DNA of 64,000 nt from Scalesia atractyloides (taxonomy: Eukaryota; Streptophyta; Magnoliopsida; Asterales; Asteraceae). Positions 10,810 through 22,439 of this stretch are shown piece by piece. The position numbers and the translations under genes are program-made. The notes beneath the pieces are model-generated. The model did not search any database. It was not told the DNA's origin and worked only from the letters and a program-made list of their open reading frames with translations. The stretch is taken from assembly GCA_947069175.1 (NCBI GenBank), contig CAMTDV010000027.1, positions 41,491,369 through 41,555,368 of the forward strand, written 5' to 3'. How positions within the stretch are numbered: the stretch's first letter is position 1; each line of letters starts with the position of its first letter.

Positions 10810-12243
10810 TGTGGCGCTCATCCTTAAGATTGGTCAAGAACAAGTATTTTAAACACAAGATTTCGGATAAAGTTTCGACATTTTAGTACCATTCTAAAAA
10901 GTCTTAGTTTACTAACGGATTAATCGTTTGTTTAGTATTAACTACCCATCATTTACAAAAATTAAAGAAAACACATGTTTAGATACTTAAACACCTTTAC
11001 TTTCAAAACATATCCATCAAAATATCTTGACCCGTTTGGTAGATTTAAAATACGGAAGCGTGATGAAAGTAACTTGGAGTGTGTTCGATCCGAGCTTTGC
11101 TTGCCAATCAAAAGTCAACTTTACCTACACCACAATCACAAAATATTAACACACTTTTAACTTCATGTTACTAATTTACACAATCGTGTTATTCATTCTT
11201 TAGGAAATCTTTCGTTCATTGACCTGTTTGGAATGGATCACATTCATAACCATACTTCTACTTACTTGTCCGTTTATAACATTTAAGTTAACAACTTTGA
11301 CTCAGTTTAAACATAGTAAAAATTATAAATTACCAATGCTAGTATGCGCAAGGACTTCCCCTTTGTCCCGTTTTGATGGTGATCCGGAATAGCTCGCACC
11401 TTCCTCTTTCACTCCTAAAATTTCAAAATTTGACATGCTTAAATCTTATGTTTTCAACTCATTTTTTTCTTGACATAGCATATTAGAAATTCCTCACATT
11501 CTTGACATAAACCAATTAGTATCATAATTACATTTGATCATTGAAATCACATAAAAACCTCTATTCTAAGCATTTCATCAAACACTTGGTGTGCGCACCA
11601 AGATCAAAGCATAAGGTACAAGTATTCTATACACATTCTTCCTACTTCATTACATAAACTTTCATAATCGATCAAACTCACACAATGGTCATCATCTAGC
11701 ACACAACCATCTAACTAATGCTCTACTACATTAAATTTTACATTAACACTATATGAATTTGCACTAACATGACCATCATTCATCATCCTAGTTCTATTAC
11801 AAATGGGTTTCATCATGAATCATCAATATAATAAAAAAATCAAGCACATTTCATCTTCTATATAGTGATTATCAATTATTCATACTAATTTTATCTAATT
11901 TCATAGATTGTTCATAACCCACTTATGAAACTTCATGAAATCACAAAATTTAACTTTCCTCTTGTTAGACTAGTTGAGATGATTAAGATTAAGTGTTCAT
12001 GCAGAGAGAGTGGCCTTGAATTCCTTCTTGATTCTCTTAATTTTTGTAAAGATGGAGGTTTTCTTCTTTCCCTGGTCTTGTTCTGGACGCAACACACATC
12101 AGATGTGTGTGTGGTGTGTGTAACACTTATAATTAGCACATTTTAACTTATACACTAACTATGGTCATGTTTCTAGTTACTACTTGTGCTACCTTCTAAT
12201 AACATATATATAACTAGGCATAATTAAAATTTGGGGTGTTACA
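10810..12243 (-). repeat. T2 3' LTR (1434 bp)
   Basis: TGTGGCGCTC...GGGGTGTTACA on the plus strand, with the 5-bp duplication TAAGG outside. Compared with the partner at 22440-23931 it lacks about 58 bases near 12121, with short AA microhomology at the break, as expected from a small deletion in one copy. Confidence 0.95.
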
Positions 12244-13557
12244 AGTCCACCCTCCTTATGGGAGGTTTCGTCCCCGAAACCTGAATACATACCAAATAAG
12301 GTCGGGTAGAACTTTCGCATTTCATCCTCCGGTTCCCAAGTAAGATCCGAGCCCTTCCTGTGTTTCCATTGAACTAATACTTGTTTAACTTCATTGTTGC
12401 GAAGGTTCTTAACCTTGGAATCTTTTATAGCTACTGGTCTTTCAACATAATTCATTCTTTCATCCAATTCAAGGTCATCAACAGGATTGTGTGCCGTTTC
12501 ATCCACAAGGCACTTCCGTAATTGTGACACGTGAAAGGTATTGTGAAAGCCATCTAACGCTGGGGGTAGTTCTAATTGATACACAACTTTTCCAATACGA
12601 GCTAGAATTTTAAATGGCCCAATGTATCGAGGACCTAACTTCCCTCGTTTACGGAATCGAATTACGCCTTTCCATGGAGAGACTTTCAATAATACTCGGT
12701 CTCCTACTTGGAATTCAATTGGACGTCTCCTTTTGTCCACATAGGACTTTTGTCGATCTTGTGCAACTTTTAATCGAGCTCGTACTAGATCAATCTTTTT
12801 ATTAGTTCTTGCTACTACATCCTTGGGGGCTTGTTCTCTTTATCCCACTTCTCCCCAACAAACAGGCGTTCCACATTTTCTTCCATATAACATCTCGTAT
12901 GGTGCCTTTTGAATACTACTTTGATAGCTATTGTTGTATGAGAACTCTACTAGTGGTAAATGGTCATCCCAGTCTCCCCCAAATTCCAACACACATGCTC
13001 TTAGCATATCAACCAATGTTTGTATGGTTCTTTCTGATTGGTCATCCGTTTGAGGATGGTATGTGGTACTCAACTGTGGTTTGATACCCATATCTTCATG
13101 GAACTTTTTCCAATAACGAGAAATAAATCTGGCGTCACGATCTGAAACGATAGACACAGATACTCCATGGCGAGATACTATTTCATTCACATATATTTCC
13201 GCCATTCTTGCTGACGAGTAAGTATCCCGTATGGGTAAGAAATGAGCGCTTTTCGTGAGACGATCGACTACAACCCAGAGAGTCTCATGACCTTTCTTTG
13301 TTTTGGGAAGTTTGGTCACCAAATCCATGGTTATGTTTTCCCACTTCCATACCGGAATTTCCAACGGTTGTAATTTCCCATACGGCTTCTGATGTTTCGC
13401 CTTCACTTGTGAGCAAGTTAAGCATTTGGATACATACTTAACAATGTCGCGTCTCATTCTCGGCCACAATAATATTCTTTTAGATCTCGATACATTTTGG
13501 TGGCTCCCGGGTGAACCGAGTAGCGGGACTTGTGCGCTTCTTCTAATAATAGGGTCT
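12189..13557 (-). pseudogene. T2 integrase with chromodomain (nearly intact frame)
   Basis: Integrates element DNA; the chromodomain would guide it to chromatin. The zinc-binding part ('AHKSRYSVHPGATKMYRDL', about 13480-13545) is followed by a one-base frameshift near 13460. The DDE core (12840-13469) is complete: Asp in 'WVVVDRLTKSAHF', Asp in 'SDRDARF', Glu in 'QSERTIQTLVDMLR'. A single in-frame TAA at 12840-12842 stands where the family has Gln. The frame then runs open through 'GKLGPRYIGPFKILARIGKV' and the chromodomain 'VLVQWKHRKGSDLTWEPEDE', ending inside the LTR at 12189. It needs only two lesions to be dead, which is mild decay for this window. Confidence 0.92.
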
Positions 13558-14806
13558 TTACATCATAGTGGCGTGGTATCCAAGTCCGGCCATACCTTGT
13601 CTTAATTCCGCTTGCATTCGTTTCAAGCTCGTAGATGAACCCTTTGTCCTTTCGCTTTTTTGATCATTCGCATTCAACGAATTAGTTTGAGCTTCCTTTA
13701 TTGCTTCGATAAGATTAGGTGTAACTATTATTCTCATTGATTTTACTCGGATTGGCGGCGGATATTCCTTCCGGCTTAAAGCGTCTGCTACGACATTAGC
13801 CTTACCTGGATGGTGAAGGATGTCACAATCATAATATTTAATCAATTCTAGCCATCTTCTTTGTCTCATATTAAGGTCTTTTTGTTCAAAGAAGTATTTG
13901 AGACTCTTGTGATCTGAATAGAGTGTACATTTTGTTCCGTACAAATAATGTCTCCAAATCTTCAATGCAAAAACCACAACTGCCAACTCTAAATCATGTG
14001 TCGGATAATTGCCTTCGTGCTGTTTAACTTGCCTTGAAGCATAGGCAATGACCTTACCTCGTTGCATTAAGACACACCCTAACCCTTGGTGTAATGCATC
14101 CATGTACACCACCAAATCTTCCATTCCTTCTGGTAAAGTTAACACTGGAGAACTTGACAATTTTTCTTTTAGAATTTGGAAAGCCTTCTCTTGATCGAGA
14201 CCCCATGAAAATTTTTCTTCTTTCTTCATTAATCTAGTCATAGGCAAGGCTATTTTAGGGAAATCTTGGATAAATATCCCATAATAGCCAGCTAAGCCTA
14301 GAAAACTTCGTACTTCATTAACATTCTTTGGGGGTAACCATTTAATCACAGCCTCTACTTGAGATGGATCTACTGAAATTCCTTTCTCATTAATCACATG
14401 GCCTAAGAATTTAACCTCTCTGAGCCAGAATGCACATTTGGAAAACTTAGCATATAACCTTTCTTTACGGGGTGTCTGAAGTACTTCTCGTAAGTGATGA
14501 GCATGTTCGAACTCACTTCGAGAGTATACCAAAATATCATCTATAAACACTACGGCATACTCTATTCAACAAATCCATAAATGCGGCCGGGGCGTTAGTT
14601 AACCCGAAAGACATTACTAAAAACTCATAATGTCTGTAACGGGTTCTAAACGCAGTTTTAGCTACGTCTTCTTCCCTTACTCGTAACTGGTGATGTCCTG
14701 AACGTAAATCAATTTTTGAAAACCAACTTGCCCTTTGTAATTGATCGAAGAGGTCATCTATTCGTGGTAAGGGGTATCGATTTTTCACTGTGAGTTTGTT
14801 AAGCTC
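13558..14806 (-). pseudogene. T2 reverse transcriptase / RNase H
   Basis: RT begins with 'KNRYPLPRIDDLFDQLQ' and 'SGHHQLRVREEDVAKT' (14537-14788). Around 14545 a small deletion removes the residues normally between 'MDLLNRVC' and 'VVFIDDILVYS', shifting the frame. The catalytic FIDD follows at about 14535. The connection domain ('EVRSFLGLAGYYG') and RNase H ('YASRQVKQHEGNYPTHDLEL', 'YSDHKSLKYFF', 'HHPGKANVVADALSRKEY') are in one open frame to about 13740. A stop codon at about 14805 stands in place of the Tyr of the usual RMCIDYRELN motif. Confidence 0.92.
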
Positions 14807-14809
14807 AAG

Positions 14810-15600
14810 TTACTCGATGCACATGCGCATCGAACCATCCTTCTTTTTTACAAATAAGACTGGTGCTCCCCAAGGGGATACATTTGGATGAATGAAACCT
14901 TTGTCAAGGAGTTCTTGCAACTGGACCATTAATTCTCGTACTTCAGGGGGAGCCAATCGATACGGGGCTTTGGCTACCGGCTTGGCATTTTGTTCCAATT
15001 CAATCCGAAATTCTACTTCCCGTTCAGATGGAAGTCCTGGTAATTCATCTGGAAATACATCCGGGTATTCATTCACAACTCTTGTATCTCTAATTGTTAT
15101 AGTGTCTTGTTTAGTATCGACCACATAAGTCAGAAATGCTTTACTTCCATTTCTTACATACTTAACCGCTTCAACAATGGTACATAATTTAGTCTCTACT
15201 CTTCTTTCCCCATAAATGCTTACCCGCTTCCCTTTAGGAGACATAATATGTATGATCTTGCTTTCACATAGAATTTCTACATGATGTCGGGATAGCCAAT
15301 CCATACCTATTACAACCTTGAATTCTCCAAAAACCATGGGAATAAGATCGATGTCAAATTCTTCATCCTCTATGGTGATCTTACACTTTCTACATATCCC
15401 ATGTAACAAATAACTCTTACAATGAGCTATTTCTACTTCTAGAGGTATGGGCATTCTTTCTATTACAAATGAGGGGGAATGTATGATTTCACTTGACACA
15501 AATGACCTACTAGCTCCCGTATCAAATAATACACATGTTGGTATAGAGTTTAGCATAAATATACCTAATACAACATTCGGGTGTGTTTTTGCAATCAGAT
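14810..15600 (-). pseudogene. T2 protease and linker into RT
   Basis: 'LFDTGASRSFVSSEI' (about 15490-15535) holds an intact DTG active site, and 'GMDWLSRHHVEILCE' follows at about 15265-15310. The linker has 'YPDVFPDELPGLPSEREVEF', then the RT N-terminus 'PYRLAPPEVRELMVQLQELL'. The frame opens only at about 15600, where the gag C-terminus should lie but T2b sequence begins instead. The protease is therefore cut off from its normal gag-pol frame. Confidence 0.9.
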
Positions 15601-17351
15601 GAAAGGTTCAACGAAGCAAATTTGAATATTTGTTCCATATAAATCTCAAAGGATTTTCAACTGAAATAAAAGAACAAATGAATATAATTTTCGGTCGATA
15701 GTGGAAGAACAATAAATAACCCAAAATCTTTTACCGATATTGAAAGAACCGTTACGAGGTACACTGAAATAGACCATAAAGTTGTGTACCGTCTCCTTAA
15801 TACACGATTGAATTAAGGGTGTTTTATGAAAATGATCCAACAAGGGGATTAAAAAATGAATAAATAATCAAGTACTTAAATCCGTACATGAATTGTGAAA
15901 GCAAGATTAGCACAAGCTTCAACTAGTGTAAACCTCACAATAAGGTGTCGTAACCAATAAATGACTTAACAAGGGTGCAGACTGAACCAGTCTACTATGG
16001 TTCGAAACAAATGAATTGCTTGTTGATATTACTTTGAATATGACGGCCTCAATCCATCATATGAAATCCTTGAAGTGAATTTTTTTATATAGTGAGCAAG
16101 TTCAAACAATTAAACTTGGTTTGACTCAATCCAATAATAAATACATGATTCGAACAAGTTTCGATATGGTTACAACGAAAACCCATGTATGCAACTTGGA
16201 AAGAAAATGAAATTTCAAGAATTCGTTGACTCGATACCATGGAGTCAAGATTTGCAATAAGGCAGGTCATCTAGATCACAAAGCAAAAATTTTTGAGTAT
16301 AGCGAACCAACCTTCGAATTATTGATGAAATGACCATTCGAAGTGAAGACCCTGATGGTCTCCGCGTATCGAGTTAATCACATGCGTAGCAACAAAGCAT
16401 GCGTATCGTATGAGTTTGTCAAGAAATGATGCAATATGTGTTCGCTAATCAAGAAAGAATTTCACGTGACACAATGACCGTCATGAGGAGTAGAGGTGTG
16501 CAAACCTACTCAATATATGCAAAGTTGAAATTTCAACAAAAGGAGTTCGAGGACTTTACCTGGTATTTCTTGTGATGACTTATTGTTTTCGTGACATTAC
16601 CACCAAATGTCGTATATGGCGTCGTCGTCATAAATGAAGTAGGGGGAATGCGAAGACATGTGACTTCCTTTGTAGCGCCAATTGTTGTGATTACTATTGC
16701 AGTAAGCACCGACTGTTATGAATTCTCGTTTGGACGTACCTTGGCGTGTTTCGTGTCACTTACAGAACCACATGATAATTTTCCGCATTCTGGTCGGTAG
16801 TTCTCCCGCTGACGGGACTAGCATCGTTGTCGTAATGTCGTCCTTCCTCAAGGCCACGCCTCGAAAGTCGTATGTGATATACTTCAACATCCTTTGTCGT
16901 ATCGTTTAAGTTTCTGTTATATTTGCGCACTAGAGATTTCGTTTTGGGTAGGCTACCTGCTCAAGTAAATAAAATAACAGCGACAACATATGTAATGTGT
17001 TTGTCCGAGCTAATAATCGTGGTTCCTACGTGCTGACCTTTAATGAATATGACATAAGTTTTCCAAAGGTCTTAAATGCTTGTTGTCAAAACTCTCAAAG
17101 TTTTGCTTACGGTATGTAATGCTTTCGTGTACCGTGTATCAAACACAACACTAGTGTATGATTAAAATCATAATGTTGACTTAATGTTTTTCGGCCACGG
17201 TTGGAACCCAATTTCGAGTCCTAGGCGTTCCGTATTTATTCAAGTCTTATTGATCTAATGTCCCCAAAGTAACGTGAGGTTAAAGCCTAGGTATCTCCAC
17301 AGAAACCTATCTGTTATCAGAGCCAAATTTGATACCTAATTCGCTAAAGCC
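15600..17351 (-). other. T2b internal leader, no coding signal
   Basis: No ORF with family features on either strand. Position next to the primer site suggests untranslated leader. Composition is even, with no strong tandem repeat. It could include an extremely decayed gag start that I do not recognise. Confidence 0.5.
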
Positions 17352-17368
17352 TATAGTTCTGATACCAC
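17352..17368 (-). other. T2b primer binding site (initiator-Met tRNA type)
   Basis: The minus strand reads TGGTATCAGAACTATAG three bases inside the LTR end. It matches the initiator tRNA-Met complement except for G to A after CAGA. This fixes the orientation: the LTR at 17371-21274 is a 5' LTR. Confidence 0.8.
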
Positions 17369-19829
17369 TCTGTCACACCCCCATGTAATTCCTATTCGCA
17401 TCAAAGCATGGGTGTGAACTGAATGACATCCTCATTGCACAGCGGAAGTAAACGTGGGTGCTAAGACTTATAAACAGTAAACGCTCGCTAAGTACTCGAA
17501 TCCCCATGGGTTCCACTATTCCAATAGTGCCACACTTGTAATCATAACCTGAGAAAGAACATGCGAAATATCAACATAAAGTTGGGGAGTTCATAGTTTG
17601 TTCGAAAAGATTTAAAATAAATCTTTTTGATAACCGGTTTAAATATGTTTGAGAATACGTAATAAAACCATTTTCATTGGCATGATTAACTGAAAACTTT
17701 GTATACGTAAAACTTGTATAACTGTCAACGTTCGTGTTGCGTTAACATTTGAGAGTTCGTATATAAAATTTGGTGGTATGTAAAGCGTCAATGAACTTGA
17801 TGATCATTAATGTTTTGTAAGGACATTAATATGTGTGCCGACATAGGAAGTACTCAACCCTAGACGATTTCTTCCGGTCCACCCGGCTGGGACAACAAAA
17901 GCACTACATGCGGCCACACAAGAACCCATGAGTGGGGCTCGCTACACCCGATAGATCTACCACTCTTGTTCCTCGGTCTTATAAAAGATTAAGGGCACTT
18001 CCTTGTCGCACATGATCTAATATTCCATTCCATAGCTATACCACACCATCGAAAACATGTATTCCCCCCGTGAGTTATAAACCGAAAACATTTAAAAGAA
18101 AAAGGGGGACATGAACTCACAGAGTCTTTGTGCCTCGCAGAAGTGAGAATGGGCCTAGCCCGTTTGAGTCTAAAAGCAGGACCAACCAGTCCTCTTATTT
18201 GTATGCAGGACACCAAGTCCCGTTGTAACTAGGACAATCTCGTCCCTAGTCATGAAACCAATGCACGTTTTGAAAATACGCGTGTGTTTTGTAAAACCGG
18301 TATGTTGAGCATAAACCTTTCGTAAACCATTTGAGTTTATTGAAATCCATTCGCGACATGGTTTAGAAATACGACTTTTTGTCATCGAAATTTTGTGTAC
18401 TTTTGCAAAATTTGCATGTCTTTCCACCCCCGTAAACATTTATAAAAAGGTAAAACTGTAAAAAGTGGGGGTTATGAACTCACCTGGATATCCAGTGCAA
18501 AGCTAGCTTAATGTGATTTCCACAGTGTTGTCTCCAAAACTTGACTTGCTAGCATGCAATCTAAGGCATTCCTAAAACGGAATAACTTGAAAGTTTCTAA
18601 GAATGACGTAGCTATACTACGTGATACCGATCTCTACCGAATCGTTACTCATACGATTCTATGAAATTGTCATTGTCTCAACTCGGCTAACCAATCTAAG
18701 GTTTTCTTATAATTGTCTTAGTTTTCGAGCGACTTGAAATATATGTTTACTTATAAACATAACTATATTTCATGATATCATATTTAGTCATTACGTACGT
18801 CGACGGTTAATAGTACGACTCTTTGTAGTTGTCGTAAGATATAATGTATATATATACTCGTAATTATATCCGTATAGATAATACATTTCGTATTCGCGCG
18901 CTAGTCTTGCGGTATCGTGTCATACTTCGTTAGACGTTTGAATCGAATATACGTATATATTATTGTTATAATATCATTCGAAAGTATTCGAGTCGTCGAC
19001 GTTTGAAATAAATAATACTATATTCATTTTATAAAAGTATTCAACTCTCGACATTCGACTATATATAATTCTATTTGTGTTATACGATTTCCGAATTCGT
19101 TCGTTTGAAATAATGCACATCGTATCACTTATCTTGTAAAAGCATTCGGAAATATTGGCGTTCGAAATAAATATAAACAATAAACTTATTTTTATATCAT
19201 CGTTCGAATAATTTATCGATGTTTGAAATCTAGTTTCCGAGTTTCGGTTTTGAATTAAACATAAATAAATATTATTTATCTTGTAGTCAATTGCCGAACG
19301 TTTGTTATCTTGAAATCGCGCTCGTGGAAAGGTTGTCGGCTCGAGTTTTGAAAGTTTTAATAGCGCCGTCAAATAAATATATACTTATATTTATTTTATT
19401 ATAACCGGTTTGAATCGGACGCTTTGCCTTTGAATTTCAGTGCGTTTGTATCGCGTATTTTGACGAAAATCGGGCAGAGTTTCCTCTGTTTTTGGACGAT
19501 CCCGACAATACTAGTTGTCGATTTATTTATTAAAACGCAATTATCAATCAATGTACGCAATATGTAATACTTTCCCGTCGTGTTTTCAATATAGTTTTCG
19601 CCAAATATAAGTCCGATTTTATATTATACTAACGTCGGTTCGATTTTAACTAATAGTTTTACGAGAATACGTAGTCGGATCGATTCATTAATTATTTTTA
19701 AACCTTTTGGCAATAAGTACTCGTTTACGGTTCGGTTTTGAGCTCGGTTTCGCGCGCTAATTATTAATAATAATTATAAACTAATATAATTAAATTTCGC
19801 GTCATAATTAATTTTTACCGAGTCTTGGG

Positions 19830-20009
19830 TTGACCCGTTGACTGAGTTGACCGCGTTAACTGAGTTGACTAGCAGTTGACCAGTTGACCGATAGTTGACC
19901 AGCTGACCGACAGTTGACCGGGTTTGACCGAACCCAAAACTAAACCGAGGCACCAAAAATGACCCAAAACTATCCCTTGACCAGTTTTGACCCGTGTTGA
20001 CCTGTTGAC
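19830..20009. promoter_or_regulatory. TTGAC (W-box-like) cluster in the T2b LTR
   Basis: Thirteen plus-strand TTGAC cores, nearly all followed by C or T, occur in 180 bases, often as 'agTTGACc' with 8-14-base spacing. TTGAC(C/T) is the known core bound by WRKY factors. The cluster lies about 575-750 bases downstream of the LTR TATA box on the minus strand, so it would be inside the transcript rather than upstream. It may instead be a simple degenerate tandem repeat. Confidence 0.55.
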
Positions 20010-20514
20010 CATGATGAACCGAGCCCGAGAGTGTCCCGAACTTTAATTTTCACCCGAGACGAAAGTGTTTCGTATGGACTCTACAGGTTACAAGGATCAC
20101 AAAAATATATTTTTCGTTGAAAACGGATCCCCGGAACCTCGCCAGAACCATGCCAGAAGTCGGAATTTTGCCGGAGAATAAAATTTCACGAAAACTTGCA
20201 GAAAGGTCTTTAATCATCCGATCTAAACATGCACGAAGTAAAAAGTCCAAAACGGGTTCGTCAGAGTTTGGCCGGAATGTCACCGGAATTGTTCCCGAGC
20301 CCAAACGGCTTCGAATCTGCTAAAACCAATATCACCACGCGATCCGGAACGTCGAAGATAGTCGAAAAAGTGTACTCTTGGCCGAAAGAGGTCACCAGAA
20401 AATTCGCCGGAAAACCTCCATCGTCGCCGTCGGCGGTGGCGCCGCCACTGCGCCGTCGTGGCAGGCCGCCGCTAGTCGCCGGACTAGTGCCGGAAATATT
20501 TTCTAGAGAGAGGG

Positions 20515-20600
20515 AGTAGAGAGAGTTTTAGAGTTAGAGAGAGTGTGTAGGTGAAGAGTGAGGGTGTGTGTGTATTTTGGTTTATATAGGTTTGTCTTGT
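20515..20600 (-). promoter_or_regulatory. T2b LTR core promoter
   Basis: The minus strand has CCTATATAAACC (about 20583-20594), followed by a CACACACCCTCACTC-type pyrimidine-rich start zone and CTCTCT repeats. This is the expected U3/R arrangement about 690 bases into the LTR. Confidence 0.6.
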
Positions 20601-21274
20601 GGGCTTGGGCTTTTATGTGGACTGGGCCCAAGACCCATTTCTTGTGTTTTGAGTGGCCCGATAGCATTTCTAAAGCCCGTTTTCTCACCCGAACTGCATG
20701 GAACGTCGTACAATATTGTTTTAAGATAAAAAATAATGTGTAAAAAGAGGGTCGTCGTTCGATATTAATAGCGTGCGTTCGTCGGTTTCGTTAAAATGCG
20801 TAAAATGCGCCGGTTGTCGTTTCTTGTCCGTTTTTTCGATCCGTTTTCGACTACGAATAATAAAATTCGACTACGAAGCTAAATATATCATAATATATTA
20901 ATATCGAGGCATAATTCGAGTCCATTGCTTCCATTTTGTTGTCGGTGCGTTCCGGTTTTTCCGCGTAACTTCCGCGTTGTGCTTTGCGACGTTCAACGAT
21001 CCAAATTTATCGCATAATCATAAATGTATGATAAATACAAGTATAAAATTCGTATTTTTAGGCGTTGTCAGTATTTGTTCGGCACCCGTTCGCTTATCGT
21101 TCAAATTCGTGTTAAAGTTCTCGATTGTCGTCACATCGCGTAACGTGAAGCAAGTAGACGTTCCTAGGCTCTCCAAAGGCCTGATCGAGTTAATTTACGT
21201 CTAATTACGCTAATTATAATGGTATTACTGTTCGTTATGCGCTTAATTACAACCAGAAAATGCCGGTTGTCACA

Positions 21275-21656
21275 GAAGTTGCCCTGTGGCGAACATCACT
21301 TGAACTTCCTTTTCACAATGGCTTCAAATGAACACCCCTTATATGTTGGAGATCCATCTTTGACATTCTATGGGATCTATTTCCCCATTATAAGATGCAG
21401 GTTTACAGGCCATGAATTCCTTATACGTGCACCGACGTGCTTCTTTCTTGCCTTGTATTCCGCTTATCATTTCCTTCAGCTCGTCTATCTTGTTGGTCAT
21501 CATAGTTTCTACTATGTTTAACACTTGACTTTCTACTTCTTGTGTTGTACGGGGGACGTTTGCATCAAGTGTCTTTACTATTTCATCTGCAATCAGCTTA
21601 TTTAATTCATCCTGACTTATTTGTTCTGTAGCGTTTGAACCTCCTTCATCCGTCAT
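21275..21656 (-). pseudogene. T2 gag, N-terminal fragment
   Basis: Starts with ATG at 21656: 'MTDEGGSNATEQISQDELNK', then a helix-rich region and 'TYKEFMACKPASYNGEIDP' with 'ECQRWISNI', the start of the Ty3/gypsy capsid domain. The frame leaves recognisable gag at the T2b LTR boundary (21274). The start lies about 780 bases inside the primer site, leaving room for a leader. Only about a quarter of gag is present. Confidence 0.88.
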
Positions 21657-22419
21657 CTACAATCGTATACTTATCTTAGATATCATACTATTCATTCATA
21701 TGTATGTATACATCTATACACATATATCATTCTATACGTTGCATGATTTCAAAACCTCATTCTTGTAGGTTACGGGTTCAGAAAATTCTTATCACAACAT
21801 TCTTGACGTGCCAATTGAAATATACTTCCGTTTGTGCACGCAACTTTCTTATTCATTCCCACATTCATTATATATAGGTTAACTAGCTTACCATCATGGT
21901 TTGGTTTACATTCTAGTGCCCTTTCTAGAGTTTAACGAGGGTTGGGGACTTGTTTAAAAGTTTTAATATTATTAAATAATGAATCAGTGACATGCTTCAG
22001 TAACCGGCTTCGGCAACGGCCCAACACCGCGTCGCCGACGCAATCCAGAAAGTTGTGTCGCTGTGATTCTTGCGTAGACAGTCCATTAGTGCGTCGGAAG
22101 AAAGAAAGGCCGTCGACGACGCATAAAGAGCCCGTCCCCGACGCCTTGCCCAATCTCTTTGATGCTGCAGATTTTTGTTTCAGCCATTTAGTCCGTTATC
22201 TAACCTTTTTCCCAGCCGAAACCATTTCATAACATCTCGTGACTTCATTAGTCATAATATTATGTTGAATCCCTATAAATCCCTTCACGTTTTAACATCT
22301 ATAAAAAAGAACATTAAAATTTCTTAAGAATACTTACTAGTATTATGCCTCGGAATGAACACACTTTTGCATGAGCTCTCAGTTTGAGTTCACTAGCTTT
22401 GGCACTTGAATCCCTCAAA

Positions 22420-22436
22420 CCTTGGCTCTGATACCA
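22420..22436 (-). other. T2 primer binding site (initiator-Met tRNA)
   Basis: The minus strand reads TGGTATCAGAGCCAAGG, three bases from the LTR end at 22440. It matches the classic primer site complementary to initiator tRNA-Met and confirms minus-strand orientation. Confidence 0.92.
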
Positions 22437-22439
22437 ACT

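Larger units (their letters stand above)
15597..21274 (-). mobile_element. T2b: partial LTR element nested in T2 gag
   Basis: A 3.9-kb LTR, primer site and about 1.75 kb of leader-like internal sequence lie between the T2 gag start (left end 21275) and the T2 protease (right end about 15597). No T2b coding domain and no second T2b LTR is present, and the T2 gag C-terminus is also missing. The simplest reading is insertion into T2 gag followed by one deletion that removed most of T2b, its 3' LTR and the end of T2 gag. A target duplication therefore cannot be tested. Confidence 0.75.
17371..21274 (-). repeat. T2b 5' LTR, 3.9 kb
   Basis: On the minus strand it starts TGTGACAACCGGC and ends GGGGGTGTGACA, directly before the primer site. 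It is unusually long. It contains a minus-strand core promoter near 20520-20595 and, beyond it in the transcribed part, a TTGAC-rich cluster at 19830-20009. Short ORFs across it are low-complexity and not genes. Confidence 0.85.

Noticed and set aside
18974..19372. 132-codon minus-strand ORF
   Set aside because: AT-rich repetitive LTR sequence with no domain, in the middle of the 3.9-kb T2b LTR.
20117..20519. Arg/Pro-rich plus-strand ORFs
   Set aside because: They run antisense to the transcribed part of the T2b LTR, just downstream of its promoter, and have low-complexity content.
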